DNA from: Heyndrickxia oleronia
Lineage (GTDB): Bacteria > Bacillota > Bacilli > Bacillales > Bacillaceae_C
Direction: 5' to 3'
Length of the DNA: 64,000 nt
Assembly (NCBI RefSeq): GCF_017809215.1
Contig: NZ_CP065424.1
Coordinates: 4,373,509 to 4,437,508, forward strand
A program made the translations under genes and the position numbers. Below the pieces are notes generated by a model that worked only from the letters and a program-made list of their open reading frames with translations, had not been told where the DNA came from and ran no database searches. Positions within the stretch are counted from its first letter, which is position 1, and each line of letters starts with the position of its first letter. This document shows positions 24,727 to 33,760 of this stretch, one piece after another.

Positions 24727-26028
24727 CTATTTCGCTTGTTGGATGGGCTCTGCTTGGTTTTTTTGCTTTTCACTTTTCAAGAATGCTCGTTCAGCCATTT
24801 TCACAAATGGGATATAAATAATTATAGATACCAATAGATTAAATGCTGCCAAAACTCCACCTTTCCAGGAAGCTGAGGTTATGATTCCTCCAATGATTGG
24901 TGGTGTCGTCCAAGGAAGAAATACAACAGTTTTCGGAACAAGTCCTGTGGCAATTGATACATAACTAATAATCGTTAATAGAATAGGTGTTAAAATAAAC
25001 GGAATAAATAAAATCGGATTTAATACAATTGGTAATCCAAATACAACTGGTTCATTGATGTTAAAAAGCCCAGGGGCTACAGATAACTTAGATAAGTTAT
25101 AATATTGCTTTTGTTTACGCCCTACCAAGATTATAGCTAATAGCAAACCAATTGTAGTACCTGATCCACCTAAAAGAACAAAGCCGTCAAAGAATGATTT
25201 CGTAACAATATTTGTTATTTCTGTTCCTGCTTTAAATGCAGCAATATTATCATTAATTGCTGGCAAATAAACCGCTTGCATCAATGGCTCTATAATATTG
25301 GATCCGTGTAAGCCAAAGAACCATAAAACATGAATAATAACTGCAACTAATATTGCCGACCATAATGTATTTGCCATTTTTGAAATAGGTGCTTGAAGAG
25401 CATCATATAATGCTTGGTGTATATCAGGCATTCCTAGCTTTACAGTTATCACTTTCAAAAGTCCAAAAATCGTTAATGTGATCATTGCAGGAAATAATGC
25501 GGCAAATGATTTCGATACTGCTGGAGGTACTCCATCTGGCATTTTAATAACTAATTTAGGATTCCCTAAAAGTCTAGTAAAAATCTCTGTTGAAACTAAT
25601 GCGACAAAAATAGCGACAAAAAGTCCTAATGCCCCTGCCCATGATAGTGGTAATCCACCATCCTTTGTTGTCGCCATAATTGATAGCAAGGCAGCTACAG
25701 ATACAACCCCCGAGGAAAGTCCATCCTTATCATATGACTTAGCTAAATTATAAGCGATTGTAAACGCGACTAGTATTGAAACAATTGCAAAAGTACCTTG
25801 CCATAAAACTCCACCAAACATGGTCCAGTTTTCCCCAAAAATAGACTTCATGAAGTTCTGATAGGCTTTAATTGGCAAGTTATTAAATAATGTTGCAAAC
25901 GATCCTAAAATCATTAATGGCATAATGGCAACGAATCCATCACGTATAGCAACTAAGTGTCTTTGTGCACCAATCCGTCCTGCAACAGGAACAAAATATT
26001 TCTCTAAGAACTGAATAAGATTATTCAT
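24727..26028 (-). CDS. PTS lactose/cellobiose-specific IIC permease
   Basis: A 433-residue membrane protein with about ten hydrophobic segments, matching the EIIC-cellobiose group. It has RDGFVAIMPLMILGS near the start, the FWFFGLHGSN-like HVLWFFGLHGSNI, and the sugar-binding FNINEPVVFGLPIVLNP. It carries a beta-linked disaccharide or chitobiose-like sugar across the membrane with phosphorylation by IIB. The start ATG is preceded by AAGGGGGAG. In this operon it is paired with a DUF871 enzyme. Confidence 0.9.
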   Translation of the reverse strand: MNNLIQFLEKYFVPVAGRIGAQRHLVAIRDGFVAIMPLMILGSFATLFNNLPIKAYQNFMKSIFGENWTMFGGVLWQGTFAIVSILVAFTIAYNLAKSYDKDGLSSGVVSVAALLSIMATTKDGGLPLSWAGALGLFVAIFVALVSTEIFTRLLGNPKLVIKMPDGVPPAVSKSFAALFPAMITLTIFGLLKVITVKLGMPDIHQALYDALQAPISKMANTLWSAILVAVIIHVLWFFGLHGSNIIEPLMQAVYLPAINDNIAAFKAGTEITNIVTKSFFDGFVLLGGSGTTIGLLLAIILVGRKQKQYYNLSKLSVAPGLFNINEPVVFGLPIVLNPILFIPFILTPILLTIISYVSIATGLVPKTVVFLPWTTPPIIGGIITSASWKGGVLAAFNLLVSIIIYIPFVKMAERAFLKSEKQKNQAEPIQQAK

Positions 26029-26052
26029 CCATTTCTCCCCCTTATCCCCTAC

Positions 26053-26355
26053 CTATAATAATTGTAGGGCTTTAGTAAGCACTGCATCCCCGTTCATTGT
26101 TCCATAGTCAATGCTATCAATCACTTGAACTGGTATTCCCTTCCCATCTAGCTGCTTTTCAAGTTTCCCCTTTAAAAATCGTACTTGTGGTCCCAGAAGT
26201 AAAACATCAATCTCTTCAAAATGATTCTTCGCTTCTGCCTCTGCCACTGCAAATATTTGTATTTCTTCCCCTTTTTCTACTGCTGCTTTTTCCATTTTTG
26301 TTACAAGTAGACTGGTAGACATTCCAGCTGAGCAAACTAACATAATTTTTTTCAT
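26053..26355 (-). CDS. PTS lactose/cellobiose-specific IIB component
   Basis: A 100-residue protein starting MKKIMLVCSAGMSTSLL; Cys8 is the phosphorylation site of the IIB lactose/cellobiose family. A hydrophobic VLLLGPQVRF strand follows. It is the first gene of the PTS operon. Its ribosome binding site is AAGGGGG, ten bases upstream. The leader upstream holds a dispersed repeat (26397-26588) and a sigma-54-type promoter at 26645-26662. Confidence 0.92.
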   Translation of the reverse strand: MKKIMLVCSAGMSTSLLVTKMEKAAVEKGEEIQIFAVAEAEAKNHFEEIDVLLLGPQVRFLKGKLEKQLDGKGIPVQVIDSIDYGTMNGDAVLTKALQLL

Positions 26356-26396
26356 GTTGTTTTTTCCCCCTTAATCTAATAGCGCTTTCATTTTAT

Positions 26397-26588
26397 GAAG
26401 GCTCTTTTCTCAAAAATAGTTGCTAATAAGTAAAGTTTTAATGAATTTCTATCGGTTGAGGAACGCTACACCTTCATTTCACAGAGAAAGGAGCGGCAAA
26501 CTCCATCGGACCGCTAAATCCTTTATTAGGTGTAATATCCGGCAGTTTTTTTTACAAAAGCAACAAATTATACGAGAACAGCCTTTTT
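26397..26588. repeat. Dispersed intergenic repeat, copy A (about 190 bp)
   Basis: The segment is clearly homologous along its whole length to 40913-41107. It shares AAGTTTTAA-GAAT, CTATCGG-TG, GCTACACCTT, GGTGTAATA-CCGGCAGTT, and ACAAAAGCAACAAA. Both copies start with AAGGCT and end with AACAGCCTTT, giving short inverted ends. No coding frame is kept. It behaves like a MITE-type or structured intergenic repeat and here lies inside the PTS operon leader. Confidence 0.7.
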
Positions 26589-26644
26589 GAATAATAAATC
26601 TATAGAACCTGAATGAGTGGTTTCACCTCCTATATTTAATTAAT

Positions 26645-26662
26645 ATGCAAAAACTGTGCCAA
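26645..26662 (-). promoter_or_regulatory. Sigma-54 (-24/-12) promoter of the PTS operon
   Basis: On the minus strand the site reads TTGGCACAGTTTTTGCAT, an exact fit to TGGCAC-N5-TTGC. It points toward the IIB gene, 290 bases downstream. The adjacent gene encodes a LevR-type sigma-54 activator, so control by SigL (RpoN) and that activator is a sound inference. Confidence 0.88.
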
Positions 26663-26701
26663 CTTAAATTTGACGAAACTCCTTATTCTATCGCCAAAAA
26701 G

Positions 26702-26748
26702 AAAAACACAAATATGTAATGATGATTACACACTTGTGTTTTTAATTA
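26702..26748 (-). terminator. Palindromic terminator between the activator gene and the PTS promoter
   Basis: AAAAACACAA and TTGTGTTTTT enclose an inner GTGTAAT/ATTACA-type dyad. A T-run follows on the minus strand. It ends the levR-like transcript. The inner dyad could also be the activator's upstream binding site, since it lies about 50 bases before the -24 element. Confidence 0.55.
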
Positions 26749-26754
26749 CACACA

Positions 26755-29397
26755 TTATGATTTCCTATTTTCAATAAACATCTGACATAAATAAGCTGTT
26801 TCTGATTCCGATAATATAAAATCAAACTCTTTTTCAAGATCCCTTAACGTTTCTTTTACAACGCTCATTTCTCTAGCATATTTTTTTCTAAAACCAGAAA
26901 AATCATCAAATTGACGAACAACTTGCTTTAATTTCATGTTTTCAATTAAAAAAATAAGATGGATAATGATTCCTTTATCTACCCCATCTTCAAGGGTTAT
27001 CATTAATTTACGTTCTATTTCGTTTACTAATTTCCTAAGTCGCTGAATTAACTGCTGAACATGTGGGATAGTGGAAATATGCCCTTCGAGAGACTGGGCC
27101 ATTTTCTGGTATGGTTCTTCATCCTCAATTAATTTTTCTATTTCTTTAAATTTATTTTTATGAAACACATCGATGGCAGAAAAAAAGGGAATATCATCAT
27201 ACTGAAAATGGACAGTACCTACGATTGCTAAAATATCATATTGTTCGGAGATCTGTCCGACTTTTTCCGTGAATGCATGGCGATTGAGAAACTGAATAGA
27301 TAGAATTTCGATGTTTTTTCCTTTTACTAGATCAACTAATCTAGTTTTCAATTTCAATGCAACACCTTCGCCCGTAAAACAAGCAGTAATAATCGCCTTT
27401 TTTAAAGGTTTTTCTCGGGATTTAGATGTACTAAATTTATAATCGAATAATTGCTGACAGCTTTGGTAAATATCCTCCAGGCTTCTTCCCAACGAAGCTT
27501 TACGCACAGCCTCCATCACAATTGGTGTACTTGTCATTGATATTGTTTTTGTTTTCACACCTGTTTCTTCAAAAATCATGTTTCCAAAAGAAGATAATGA
27601 TCCCATATCAACTAGAAATAATACTCCCTTTGTTGGATTCAACTCGATGACAGTATTTTTTACTCGTTCATACATTTCCCGAACTTCCATTGATAGCGGC
27701 ATATCTAAGGCTTTCCCTTGCTGAACACCTAATAAATCCTGTACAGTTTGTAACATACTTGAGGCAGTAGATTTCCCATGCATCATCACAATAATTCCTA
27801 CATTCTGCCCTTGTTGATGCATATTTTCCTCAATATCGGCAGCAAGGAACATTGTAATAAAGCCAATTTCATCTAGTGGAATTTCAACATTTAATTCATT
27901 TTCAATCATTTGAGCAATCTCAATAGAAACTTTAAATTCCTTCGAGTATTTCTTTCTTATTTCATTTAAATTAGGATGAAATACAGTCTGGAATTGTTTA
28001 ATCCGTTCAATTGACCCCTGTAAATGTAAAGCAAAAGCAAACTTCATTTTATTGCTGAAACTCCTAACTAATTCACCCTCGGCAAAGCTGTAGATTTTTT
28101 CAGTTATCCCCCAAATTTGTTCATCAACGACTTCATTAACTCCAACCTCAGGAAGCTTATCTAAATAACGATTGAAGTATTGGTCAATATCGACAAGTAA
28201 CTCCTTTTTAATATCCGCATCGCTTCGTCCATCTTGATGTAATTGATGCAATTTACTCTCAATTACATCATAAAAATTGTCATCCTCATCTCTCATTTCA
28301 CTATCTGACTCTTGATCATGAAATTTAAATATTTCCTGATCACTTCCGATTAATCGATCCATTTTTTCACGGAAATCCTTAGTATCAAGCAAGCCTTTTT
28401 GAACATGGATAGGTAAGTCCATCTGTGTAATATTTAAATATTGAATTTGATTGGACTTATAATTGAGAAATGCTTTTGCACAGGATAATTTCAAATCACG
28501 CTGCAGCTGACCGATATTCGCAGATGCATGGTAAATTAATAAGGCACTCAAAGCTCTTCGATCCACATAAATGGTTTCATTTAATCTTTTGGACTCAAGG
28601 ATTAGAAAATGTTCAATCAATTGAAACCTTTCCTCTAAATTTCGATCATCTAAAGATGGCAACGTAATGGACATAGGAATTCTTCTAGTAAAAGTCTCCA
28701 GTAAAAAAGATTCAGGATTCTCGGTTGTGGCTCCAATAATTTGTACCGAAGCTTTACGTAAATGATCACTTTCTCCTAATCTTCTAAACTCCCCTTTATC
28801 GATAAAGGTAAATAACATTTCTTGTCCTTCATGTGGCAGTCGGTGTATCTCATCGAGAAACAATATACCACCATCACATTTTTCAAGTAACCCGGGTCGG
28901 TCTGAATCAGCTCCAGTATATGCACCTTTTTTCACTCCAAAAATATGTCCATATAAAAGCTGAGGATTCTGTGAATAATCTGCACAATTAAACGTAATAA
29001 AAGGCGCATGATTCTCTAAAATATTTGACTCAACTGCATACTCATACATGCATTCGGCAAATAATGATTTACCCGTTCCTGTTTTTCCAAGAATTAAAGT
29101 GTGTAATCCTCTTGGTGGATATAATATAGCCGCTTGAGCTTGCTGAACAGCTATTTTTAAACTTCCATTTGCACCAATTAATTGTCGAAAAGGATAGTTT
29201 TGTCGCTTTCCTTTGTTAACAACACGATAAAGAATAGGTTTTCCACTTTGCTTTTCTATACTTTTTTCCTTATAAAGTTCATTTAAATACCTACTAACAT
29301 TGGCCCGATCGAGATTGAGTTCATCGGCAATTTGTTGAGCTGAGAAGCTCTCATTAGAATTTTTAAGAAAGGCTAAAATTTCATCTTTTCTGCTCAA
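26755..29397 (-). CDS. LevR-type sigma-54 activator with PRD and EIIA domains
   Basis: The best start is the TTG at 29397, eight bases after AGGAGG; the GTG at 29406 lies within that site. The 880-residue protein has an N-terminal winged helix (1-60) and an AAA+ domain with Walker A GKTGTGKS, the sigma-54 contact loop GAYTGA and Walker B GGILFLDEIHRL. A first PRD, an EIIA-mannose-like domain (VGIIVMMHGKST, His as phosphate site), a IIB-like region and a C-terminal PRD follow. Such activators are switched by PTS phosphorylation and work with SigL. The neighbouring PTS operon with a -24/-12 promoter is the expected target. Confidence 0.9.
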   Translation of the reverse strand: MSRKDEILAFLKNSNESFSAQQIADELNLDRANVSRYLNELYKEKSIEKQSGKPILYRVVNKGKRQNYPFRQLIGANGSLKIAVQQAQAAILYPPRGLHTLILGKTGTGKSLFAECMYEYAVESNILENHAPFITFNCADYSQNPQLLYGHIFGVKKGAYTGADSDRPGLLEKCDGGILFLDEIHRLPHEGQEMLFTFIDKGEFRRLGESDHLRKASVQIIGATTENPESFLLETFTRRIPMSITLPSLDDRNLEERFQLIEHFLILESKRLNETIYVDRRALSALLIYHASANIGQLQRDLKLSCAKAFLNYKSNQIQYLNITQMDLPIHVQKGLLDTKDFREKMDRLIGSDQEIFKFHDQESDSEMRDEDDNFYDVIESKLHQLHQDGRSDADIKKELLVDIDQYFNRYLDKLPEVGVNEVVDEQIWGITEKIYSFAEGELVRSFSNKMKFAFALHLQGSIERIKQFQTVFHPNLNEIRKKYSKEFKVSIEIAQMIENELNVEIPLDEIGFITMFLAADIEENMHQQGQNVGIIVMMHGKSTASSMLQTVQDLLGVQQGKALDMPLSMEVREMYERVKNTVIELNPTKGVLFLVDMGSLSSFGNMIFEETGVKTKTISMTSTPIVMEAVRKASLGRSLEDIYQSCQQLFDYKFSTSKSREKPLKKAIITACFTGEGVALKLKTRLVDLVKGKNIEILSIQFLNRHAFTEKVGQISEQYDILAIVGTVHFQYDDIPFFSAIDVFHKNKFKEIEKLIEDEEPYQKMAQSLEGHISTIPHVQQLIQRLRKLVNEIERKLMITLEDGVDKGIIIHLIFLIENMKLKQVVRQFDDFSGFRKKYAREMSVVKETLRDLEKEFDFILSESETAYLCQMFIENRKS

Positions 29398-29527
29398 TCT
29401 GTTCACCTCCTGTCTCTGTAATTGTTTGGCTCCATTATTCTAATCAGATAATTATATTAATTTTAACGTTTATTTGAATGCGTTTCCATATATATTATAA
29501 AAGTCCTAGATTGCTTTTAAAAGTTTA

Positions 29528-30856
29528 TTAAAAGGATTGTTTTACAGGTTTTCTAAAAAATAATGATACGCCAATTTTTTTACATATTGTTACATAATGC
29601 ATGAGCATAACAAGTAAAGCTCCTGTATTCATCCCAAGTATAATACCAATCATATTAAATTCCTGTTGAGATCCAAGAATAATCATCATTATAAACATCA
29701 CAACCGTAGACCAAACAAAATGAAGAAGCGTATCTTTAATTAAACCAATTCCTATTAAAAAAGCTTGCATAGGAATAGCGAAAAAGTGAAATAAAAAATA
29801 TGGCCAGAGAAGTTTTAGGTACATAGGGGCAATATCTGAATCAAAAAACATATGGGTAAGTGGCTCTGCAAAAATGTGAAAAATAATGACAGCTGGTATT
29901 CCATAAACAAATGTCATCAATATAACCTGCTGCAACAGGCTTCTTAGCTTAGCAAAATCCCTTTTAGCATATGCCTCAGATACAGTTGGAATTAATACAG
30001 TAGAAAGAGAATGAGCAATGAACGCTGGAAAAAAACCGATACTAAAAGCCACCCCTGTTAATAATCCGAAATGCTCAATCGCCATTGTTCCTGAAAATCC
30101 AGCTTTCATTAAAGCTGCTTTTATCAGAAAAGGTTGGATTGCATGGGAAATAGAGTGAGTGATTCTCATTCCAGTAGTCGGTAGTGAAACCGACATGAGA
30201 CTTTTCCGCACAGATTTACCCGTAAGTCTTACAGCGCTTTTATGTTTTATTAACTTAAATTGTAAAAAGAAGGTATGGATTAAATAAACAAAAACAATCA
30301 GTTCACTTCCGATTAATGTACAAAGAGCAATCAAAATAGCCTTGTCTAATTCGAATTGAAATAAATTATATACAATCACAAGTAAAGTTAATTGAACAAT
30401 TCTTCTCAAAAAATTTGCTATTGCAATCTTTCCCATATGTTGTACTCCCATAAAGTAGCCCCTAGCTACTGAGGAAAAGGATACTAGTGGAATCAACACA
30501 ATTACTAGTCCACGTATATATGGATGATAGTGATTAAATACGGGAAGTATTGGCAAAATGGCAAGTGCTAAAATAACTAGGACGATTGTAAATAACACCG
30601 TAAATCGGATCGCATGCTGGAGCATACTTAAATGATACTTGTCTTCTTTTTCAGCAATAAACTTTGAAATGGAAACAGGTAATTCCATACTTGCTAATAC
30701 AACAATAAAAAAGATAACCGGTAATATAGACATATATAAACCCATGCCTACTTCTCCTAGTTCATTTGCCAAAACCATATTTATAAAAAACTCAACACAT
30801 TCACCAATAAATGCTACAACTACCAACAAAAATGTCCCTTTAAAAAAAGAAGTCAT
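29528..30856 (-). CDS. MATE/MOP-type lipid flippase (SpoVB/Wzx-like)
   Basis: A 442-residue membrane protein with about 12-14 hydrophobic segments. It fits the polysaccharide transporter / SpoVB group of the MOP superfamily (GLYMSILPVIFFIVVLAS near the start, ARGYFMGVQHMG, and FPAFIAHSLSTVLIPTVSEAYA). Members move lipid-linked precursors across the membrane; SpoVB acts in spore cortex formation. It is a stand-alone gene after a GGAGAG site. Which substrate it moves cannot be read from the sequence. Confidence 0.82.
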   Translation of the reverse strand: MTSFFKGTFLLVVVAFIGECVEFFINMVLANELGEVGMGLYMSILPVIFFIVVLASMELPVSISKFIAEKEDKYHLSMLQHAIRFTVLFTIVLVILALAILPILPVFNHYHPYIRGLVIVLIPLVSFSSVARGYFMGVQHMGKIAIANFLRRIVQLTLLVIVYNLFQFELDKAILIALCTLIGSELIVFVYLIHTFFLQFKLIKHKSAVRLTGKSVRKSLMSVSLPTTGMRITHSISHAIQPFLIKAALMKAGFSGTMAIEHFGLLTGVAFSIGFFPAFIAHSLSTVLIPTVSEAYAKRDFAKLRSLLQQVILMTFVYGIPAVIIFHIFAEPLTHMFFDSDIAPMYLKLLWPYFLFHFFAIPMQAFLIGIGLIKDTLLHFVWSTVVMFIMMIILGSQQEFNMIGIILGMNTGALLVMLMHYVTICKKIGVSLFFRKPVKQSF

Positions 30857-31034
30857 ACTGTCTCTCCTATCTAGTAAAAACTCATCCTAATTCATGATAT
30901 GAGACAAGTACTGAGAATATTTAATCCTTTTTTAAAATCTCTTTATAAGGCTTCCCCCCACCTTTAATATACAAAGAATCTCAATAAATAATTTCTCATA
31001 AACCGGAGTCAAAAATTTTATTAACTTCTCTATT

Positions 31035-31066
31035 ATGTAAACCTATATAATATTCCAGTTGACATA
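31035..31066. promoter_or_regulatory. BirA-like operator over the bioY promoter
   Basis: TGTAAAC (31036-31042) and GTTGACA (31058-31064) form an inverted pair with a 15-base spacer, close to the Firmicute BirA site TGTTAAC-N15-GTTGACA. A TATAAT lies in the spacer, so a bound repressor would block the promoter. The downstream gene is bioY, the expected biotin regulon member. Confidence 0.7.
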
Positions 31067-31118
31067 TTTCCTCCCTTTCATTATTCTTTTTTATAGTAGA
31101 TAAAAAGGGGATGAACTA

Positions 31119-31700
31119 ATGAAATTTCGTGCCATTGATATTTGTTATATTGGTTTATTTACAGCATTTATGATGATTGGAGCGAATATCACTTCTATTA
31201 TTCCATTTATGGTAATAGGCGGGGTTCCTATTACATTACAAACCTTTTTCGCCATTCTCGCAGGAGCAATCCTTGGAAGCAGATTAGGAGCAATATCAAT
31301 GATTGTCTATACTATTGTAGGGCTTGCTGGTGCACCTGTTTTTGCAAGATTCAGTGGTGGAATAGGAGATATAGTCAGTCCAACTTTCGGATTTATTGTT
31401 TCATTTATTTTTACAAGTTACATAGTTGGCAAGATTATTGAGAAGAAACCAACATTTCTTATGTTCATAACAGCATCACTTATTGGATTAGTCGTCAACT
31501 ATATTATTGGTACAAATTGGATGTACTTTGCTTATCAATTATGGGCAGCAGCTCCAGACGGCTTTACTTACAAAATTGCATGGTTATGGATGGCTGCACC
31601 ACTTCCAAAAGATATTATCCTTTCTATCTGTGCAGGTTTATTTGCAATGCGCCTACATCGAACAATAAAAATCCGACAATTTTCTGTACCAGCAAAATAA
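31119..31700 (+). CDS. bioY: BioY biotin transporter (ECF S component)
   Basis: A 193-residue membrane protein with six hydrophobic segments and the BioY signatures GGVPITLQTFFAILAGAILG and GLAGAPVFARFSGG. It binds biotin and works alone or with the shared ECF energising module, which is not encoded here. The ATG follows AAAAAGGGGATG. The BirA-like operator upstream and a strong terminator downstream make this a single-gene biotin-controlled unit. Confidence 0.93.
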   Translation: MKFRAIDICYIGLFTAFMMIGANITSIIPFMVIGGVPITLQTFFAILAGAILGSRLGAISMIVYTIVGLAGAPVFARFSGGIGDIVSPTFGFIVSFIFTSYIVGKIIEKKPTFLMFITASLIGLVVNYIIGTNWMYFAYQLWAAAPDGFTYKIAWLWMAAPLPKDIILSICAGLFAMRLHRTIKIRQFSVPAK

Positions 31701-31702
31701 CA

Positions 31703-31744
31703 CAAAAAGGAGCTAGCATTTCAAAATGCAGCTCCTTTTTTTCT
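31703..31744 (+). terminator. Intrinsic terminator after bioY
   Basis: AAAAAGGAGCT-AGCATTT and its near-complement AAATGC-AGCTCCTTTTT form a long stem with a short loop, ending in a T-run. It may also serve the convergent map gene. Confidence 0.85.
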
Positions 31745-31778
31745 TTATAGGTTAAAGAAGATTCTTGAACTTATTTGA

Positions 31779-32522
31779 CTATAACGTCAATATTATTGGT
31801 TTTTCTTTCGTGACGATAATAGTATGCTCAACCTGAGCAACCAAGCTTCCATCAGGAGTTTTGTATGTCCACCCATCATCCATCTCAACTACTTCCTCAG
31901 CACCAGTAGAGATAAAGGGTTCAAAAGCTATTACCATTCCATCCTTTAATAAATCATTATCCCAAGGCTCGTAATAGTTCATAATATAATCCGGCTTTTC
32001 ATGAAGTGCTCGTCCAACCCCATGACCTGTTAAATTTAGGATGACATTAAAACCACTTCTTTTTGCCTCATTCATTACTGCCTTACCAATTTGATTTTGC
32101 TTTGAACCAGCCTTAATTTTTGCAAGTCCTTTTTGAAATGCCCGTTGAGCACAATTACATAGTTCTTCTAATTCGGGACTTGATTCTCCTACCACAAAAG
32201 AAATACCTGTATCTGCGTAGTAGCCATTCCAAGATCCTGAAACATCAATGTTAACCAAATCTCCATCCATTATCATACGATCACTTGGGATACCATGTGC
32301 CACTTCATCATTTACACTGATGCATGTATAACCAGGAAAGTCATATTCACCTTTTGGTCCAGAAATTGCACCATGACTTTCAAATAATTGACCTGCTCTT
32401 TCATCTAATTCCTTAGTTGTTACACCAGGCTTCGTTAATGATTTTAATTCATCACGTATTTCCGCTACAATTTTACCGATTTTTTTTAAAGCTTCTAAAT
32501 CCTTCTCATTTTTTACAATCAT
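31779..32522 (-). CDS. map: Type I methionine aminopeptidase
   Basis: A 247-residue enzyme of the M24A family. All five metal ligands are visible: the two Asp in NIDVSGSWNGYYADTG, the His in LTGHGVGRALHE, the Glu in AFEPF, and the Glu in QVEHTI. It removes the initiator methionine from new proteins. A stand-alone MAP of this length matches the second Bacillus copy (MapB/YflG type) rather than the one in the ribosomal protein operon. The ATG at 32522 is preceded by AAAGGAAAG. Confidence 0.92.
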   Translation of the reverse strand: MIVKNEKDLEALKKIGKIVAEIRDELKSLTKPGVTTKELDERAGQLFESHGAISGPKGEYDFPGYTCISVNDEVAHGIPSDRMIMDGDLVNIDVSGSWNGYYADTGISFVVGESSPELEELCNCAQRAFQKGLAKIKAGSKQNQIGKAVMNEAKRSGFNVILNLTGHGVGRALHEKPDYIMNYYEPWDNDLLKDGMVIAFEPFISTGAEEVVEMDDGWTYKTPDGSLVAQVEHTIIVTKEKPIILTL

Positions 32523-32773
32523 TTGATCTTTCCTTTCAAAAAAAGTACATAGTCCCTTTTCATTATATAAAAAAAGATTTCATAATCCAAAGTTCCACTC
32601 TACCGACAACGAATAGCCTTATTTTTTTCCAATAAAAGGGAGAAACCTCATGCTATAGGTTTACCTTTGTAACATTTCTGTAATATTTGTTTAAAACAAC
32701 TGTAAAAAATATTTCGACAATTATCTGTTATATTATCAATAGTAGACAAAAAACGACTGAGGTGGCCAAATTA

Positions 32774-33217
32774 ATGAAACGTATCGGATCCATTGTTATA
32801 ACAATCGCCCTAGCAATTTTACTAATTTTACCATTCCAATCTGCAAACGCTGCAGAATTTTCTCCAGATGATCTTATTAAAGAAGCGAAAAAACATATTG
32901 GAACACCATACAAATGGGGTGGCGTTACGCCAAGTGGATTTGACTGCTCAGGTTTCGTCTATTATTCTTTCAATAAAATGGGTATTACTTTACCCCATTC
33001 TTCCGCAGCCATATATAATAAGGGGGAAAAAGTTAGTAAATCAGAACTCAAACCTGGTGATCTAGTATTTTTCAACACAAGCGGCTCAGGAATTTCTCAT
33101 GTATCAATTTATATAGGCGATAATCAGATCATTCACTCCGTGGATAAAGGTGTGAAAATAGACAAATTAAACAGCTCTTATTGGAAAACAAGATATGTTG
33201 GAGCGAAGAGATTATAG
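32774..33217 (+). CDS. Secreted NlpC/P60 cell-wall endopeptidase
   Basis: I start at the ATG 32774 (GAGGTGG upstream) rather than the open frame from 32687. The 147-residue protein has a signal peptide (residues 1-27, cleavage near SANA-AEF) and one NlpC/P60 domain with the catalytic Cys58 in FDCSGFV, His109 in SHVSIYIG and His121 in IIHSVD. These enzymes cut gamma-D-glutamyl-diamino acid bonds in peptidoglycan stems. It has no SH3 or LysM binding domain, so it is a minimal form. A strong terminator follows. Confidence 0.9.
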   Translation: MKRIGSIVITIALAILLILPFQSANAAEFSPDDLIKEAKKHIGTPYKWGGVTPSGFDCSGFVYYSFNKMGITLPHSSAAIYNKGEKVSKSELKPGDLVFFNTSGSGISHVSIYIGDNQIIHSVDKGVKIDKLNSSYWKTRYVGAKRL

Positions 33218-33222
33218 TTGAT

Positions 33223-33250
33223 AAAGCAGCGATATACGCTGCTTTTTTTT
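33223..33250 (+). terminator. Intrinsic terminator after the NlpC/P60 gene
   Basis: AAAGCAGCG-ATATA-CGCTGCTTT is a perfect nine-base stem ending in a run of eight or more T. The next 250 bases to 33507 are AT-rich with no gene that I can support. Confidence 0.9.
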
Positions 33251-33507
33251 AATACAGCTTCATTGAATAATAGTTGAATTTCTTATTTATATAGACGCAA
33301 TAGTTAAGAAAAAGTTTCATTTTTAAACAAAAAAATTTCTAAAGTGTGATATTACATTCGTTCTACACTAGCCTTACTTTTATTATATGAAGCTCTTTCT
33401 TCAAAAGTTCATATTATCTGCAAAAAAATTATAGATACTTTTCAACTTATTTCACCAAATTTGCATAAATTATTAGTGTCATACAAAAAAATGAATTAAC
33501 AAAGGTA

Positions 33508-33663
33508 TTAAAAGCCGTCAATAAGATGTCTAATTAATCTAAACGCTATTCGAAAAGGCCAGATAATTATTTCTGGTATCCACGATAATAGATCTAAAAC
33601 AATATCCCAAAATGTATAGTGTTCATTTTTAATTTTTTTCTGTTGTTTTCTGCTTTTTCTCAA
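33508..33663 (-). CDS. Small amphipathic protein downstream of an ECF sigma gene (51 aa)
   Basis: Reading leftward from a TTG at 33663 with AGAGTGATG ahead, the 51-residue product has a strongly basic N-terminus (RKSRKQQKKIK) and a hydrophobic/aromatic C-terminal half (LDLLSWIPEIIIWPFRIAFRLIRHL) that could lie on or in the membrane. It follows the ECF sigma gene by about 100 bases on the same strand. No family recognised. The weak start makes it tentative, but composition is clearly protein-like. Confidence 0.4.
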   Translation of the reverse strand: MRKSRKQQKKIKNEHYTFWDIVLDLLSWIPEIIIWPFRIAFRLIRHLIDGF

Positions 33664-33760
33664 TTTTTCATCACTCTTTTTATGATTAATCTAACTAGAC
33701 TTGGAACAAGCATCATACAGAGTTTTCAAATGTTATCGTCAAGAACTCAACCGAATTTCT

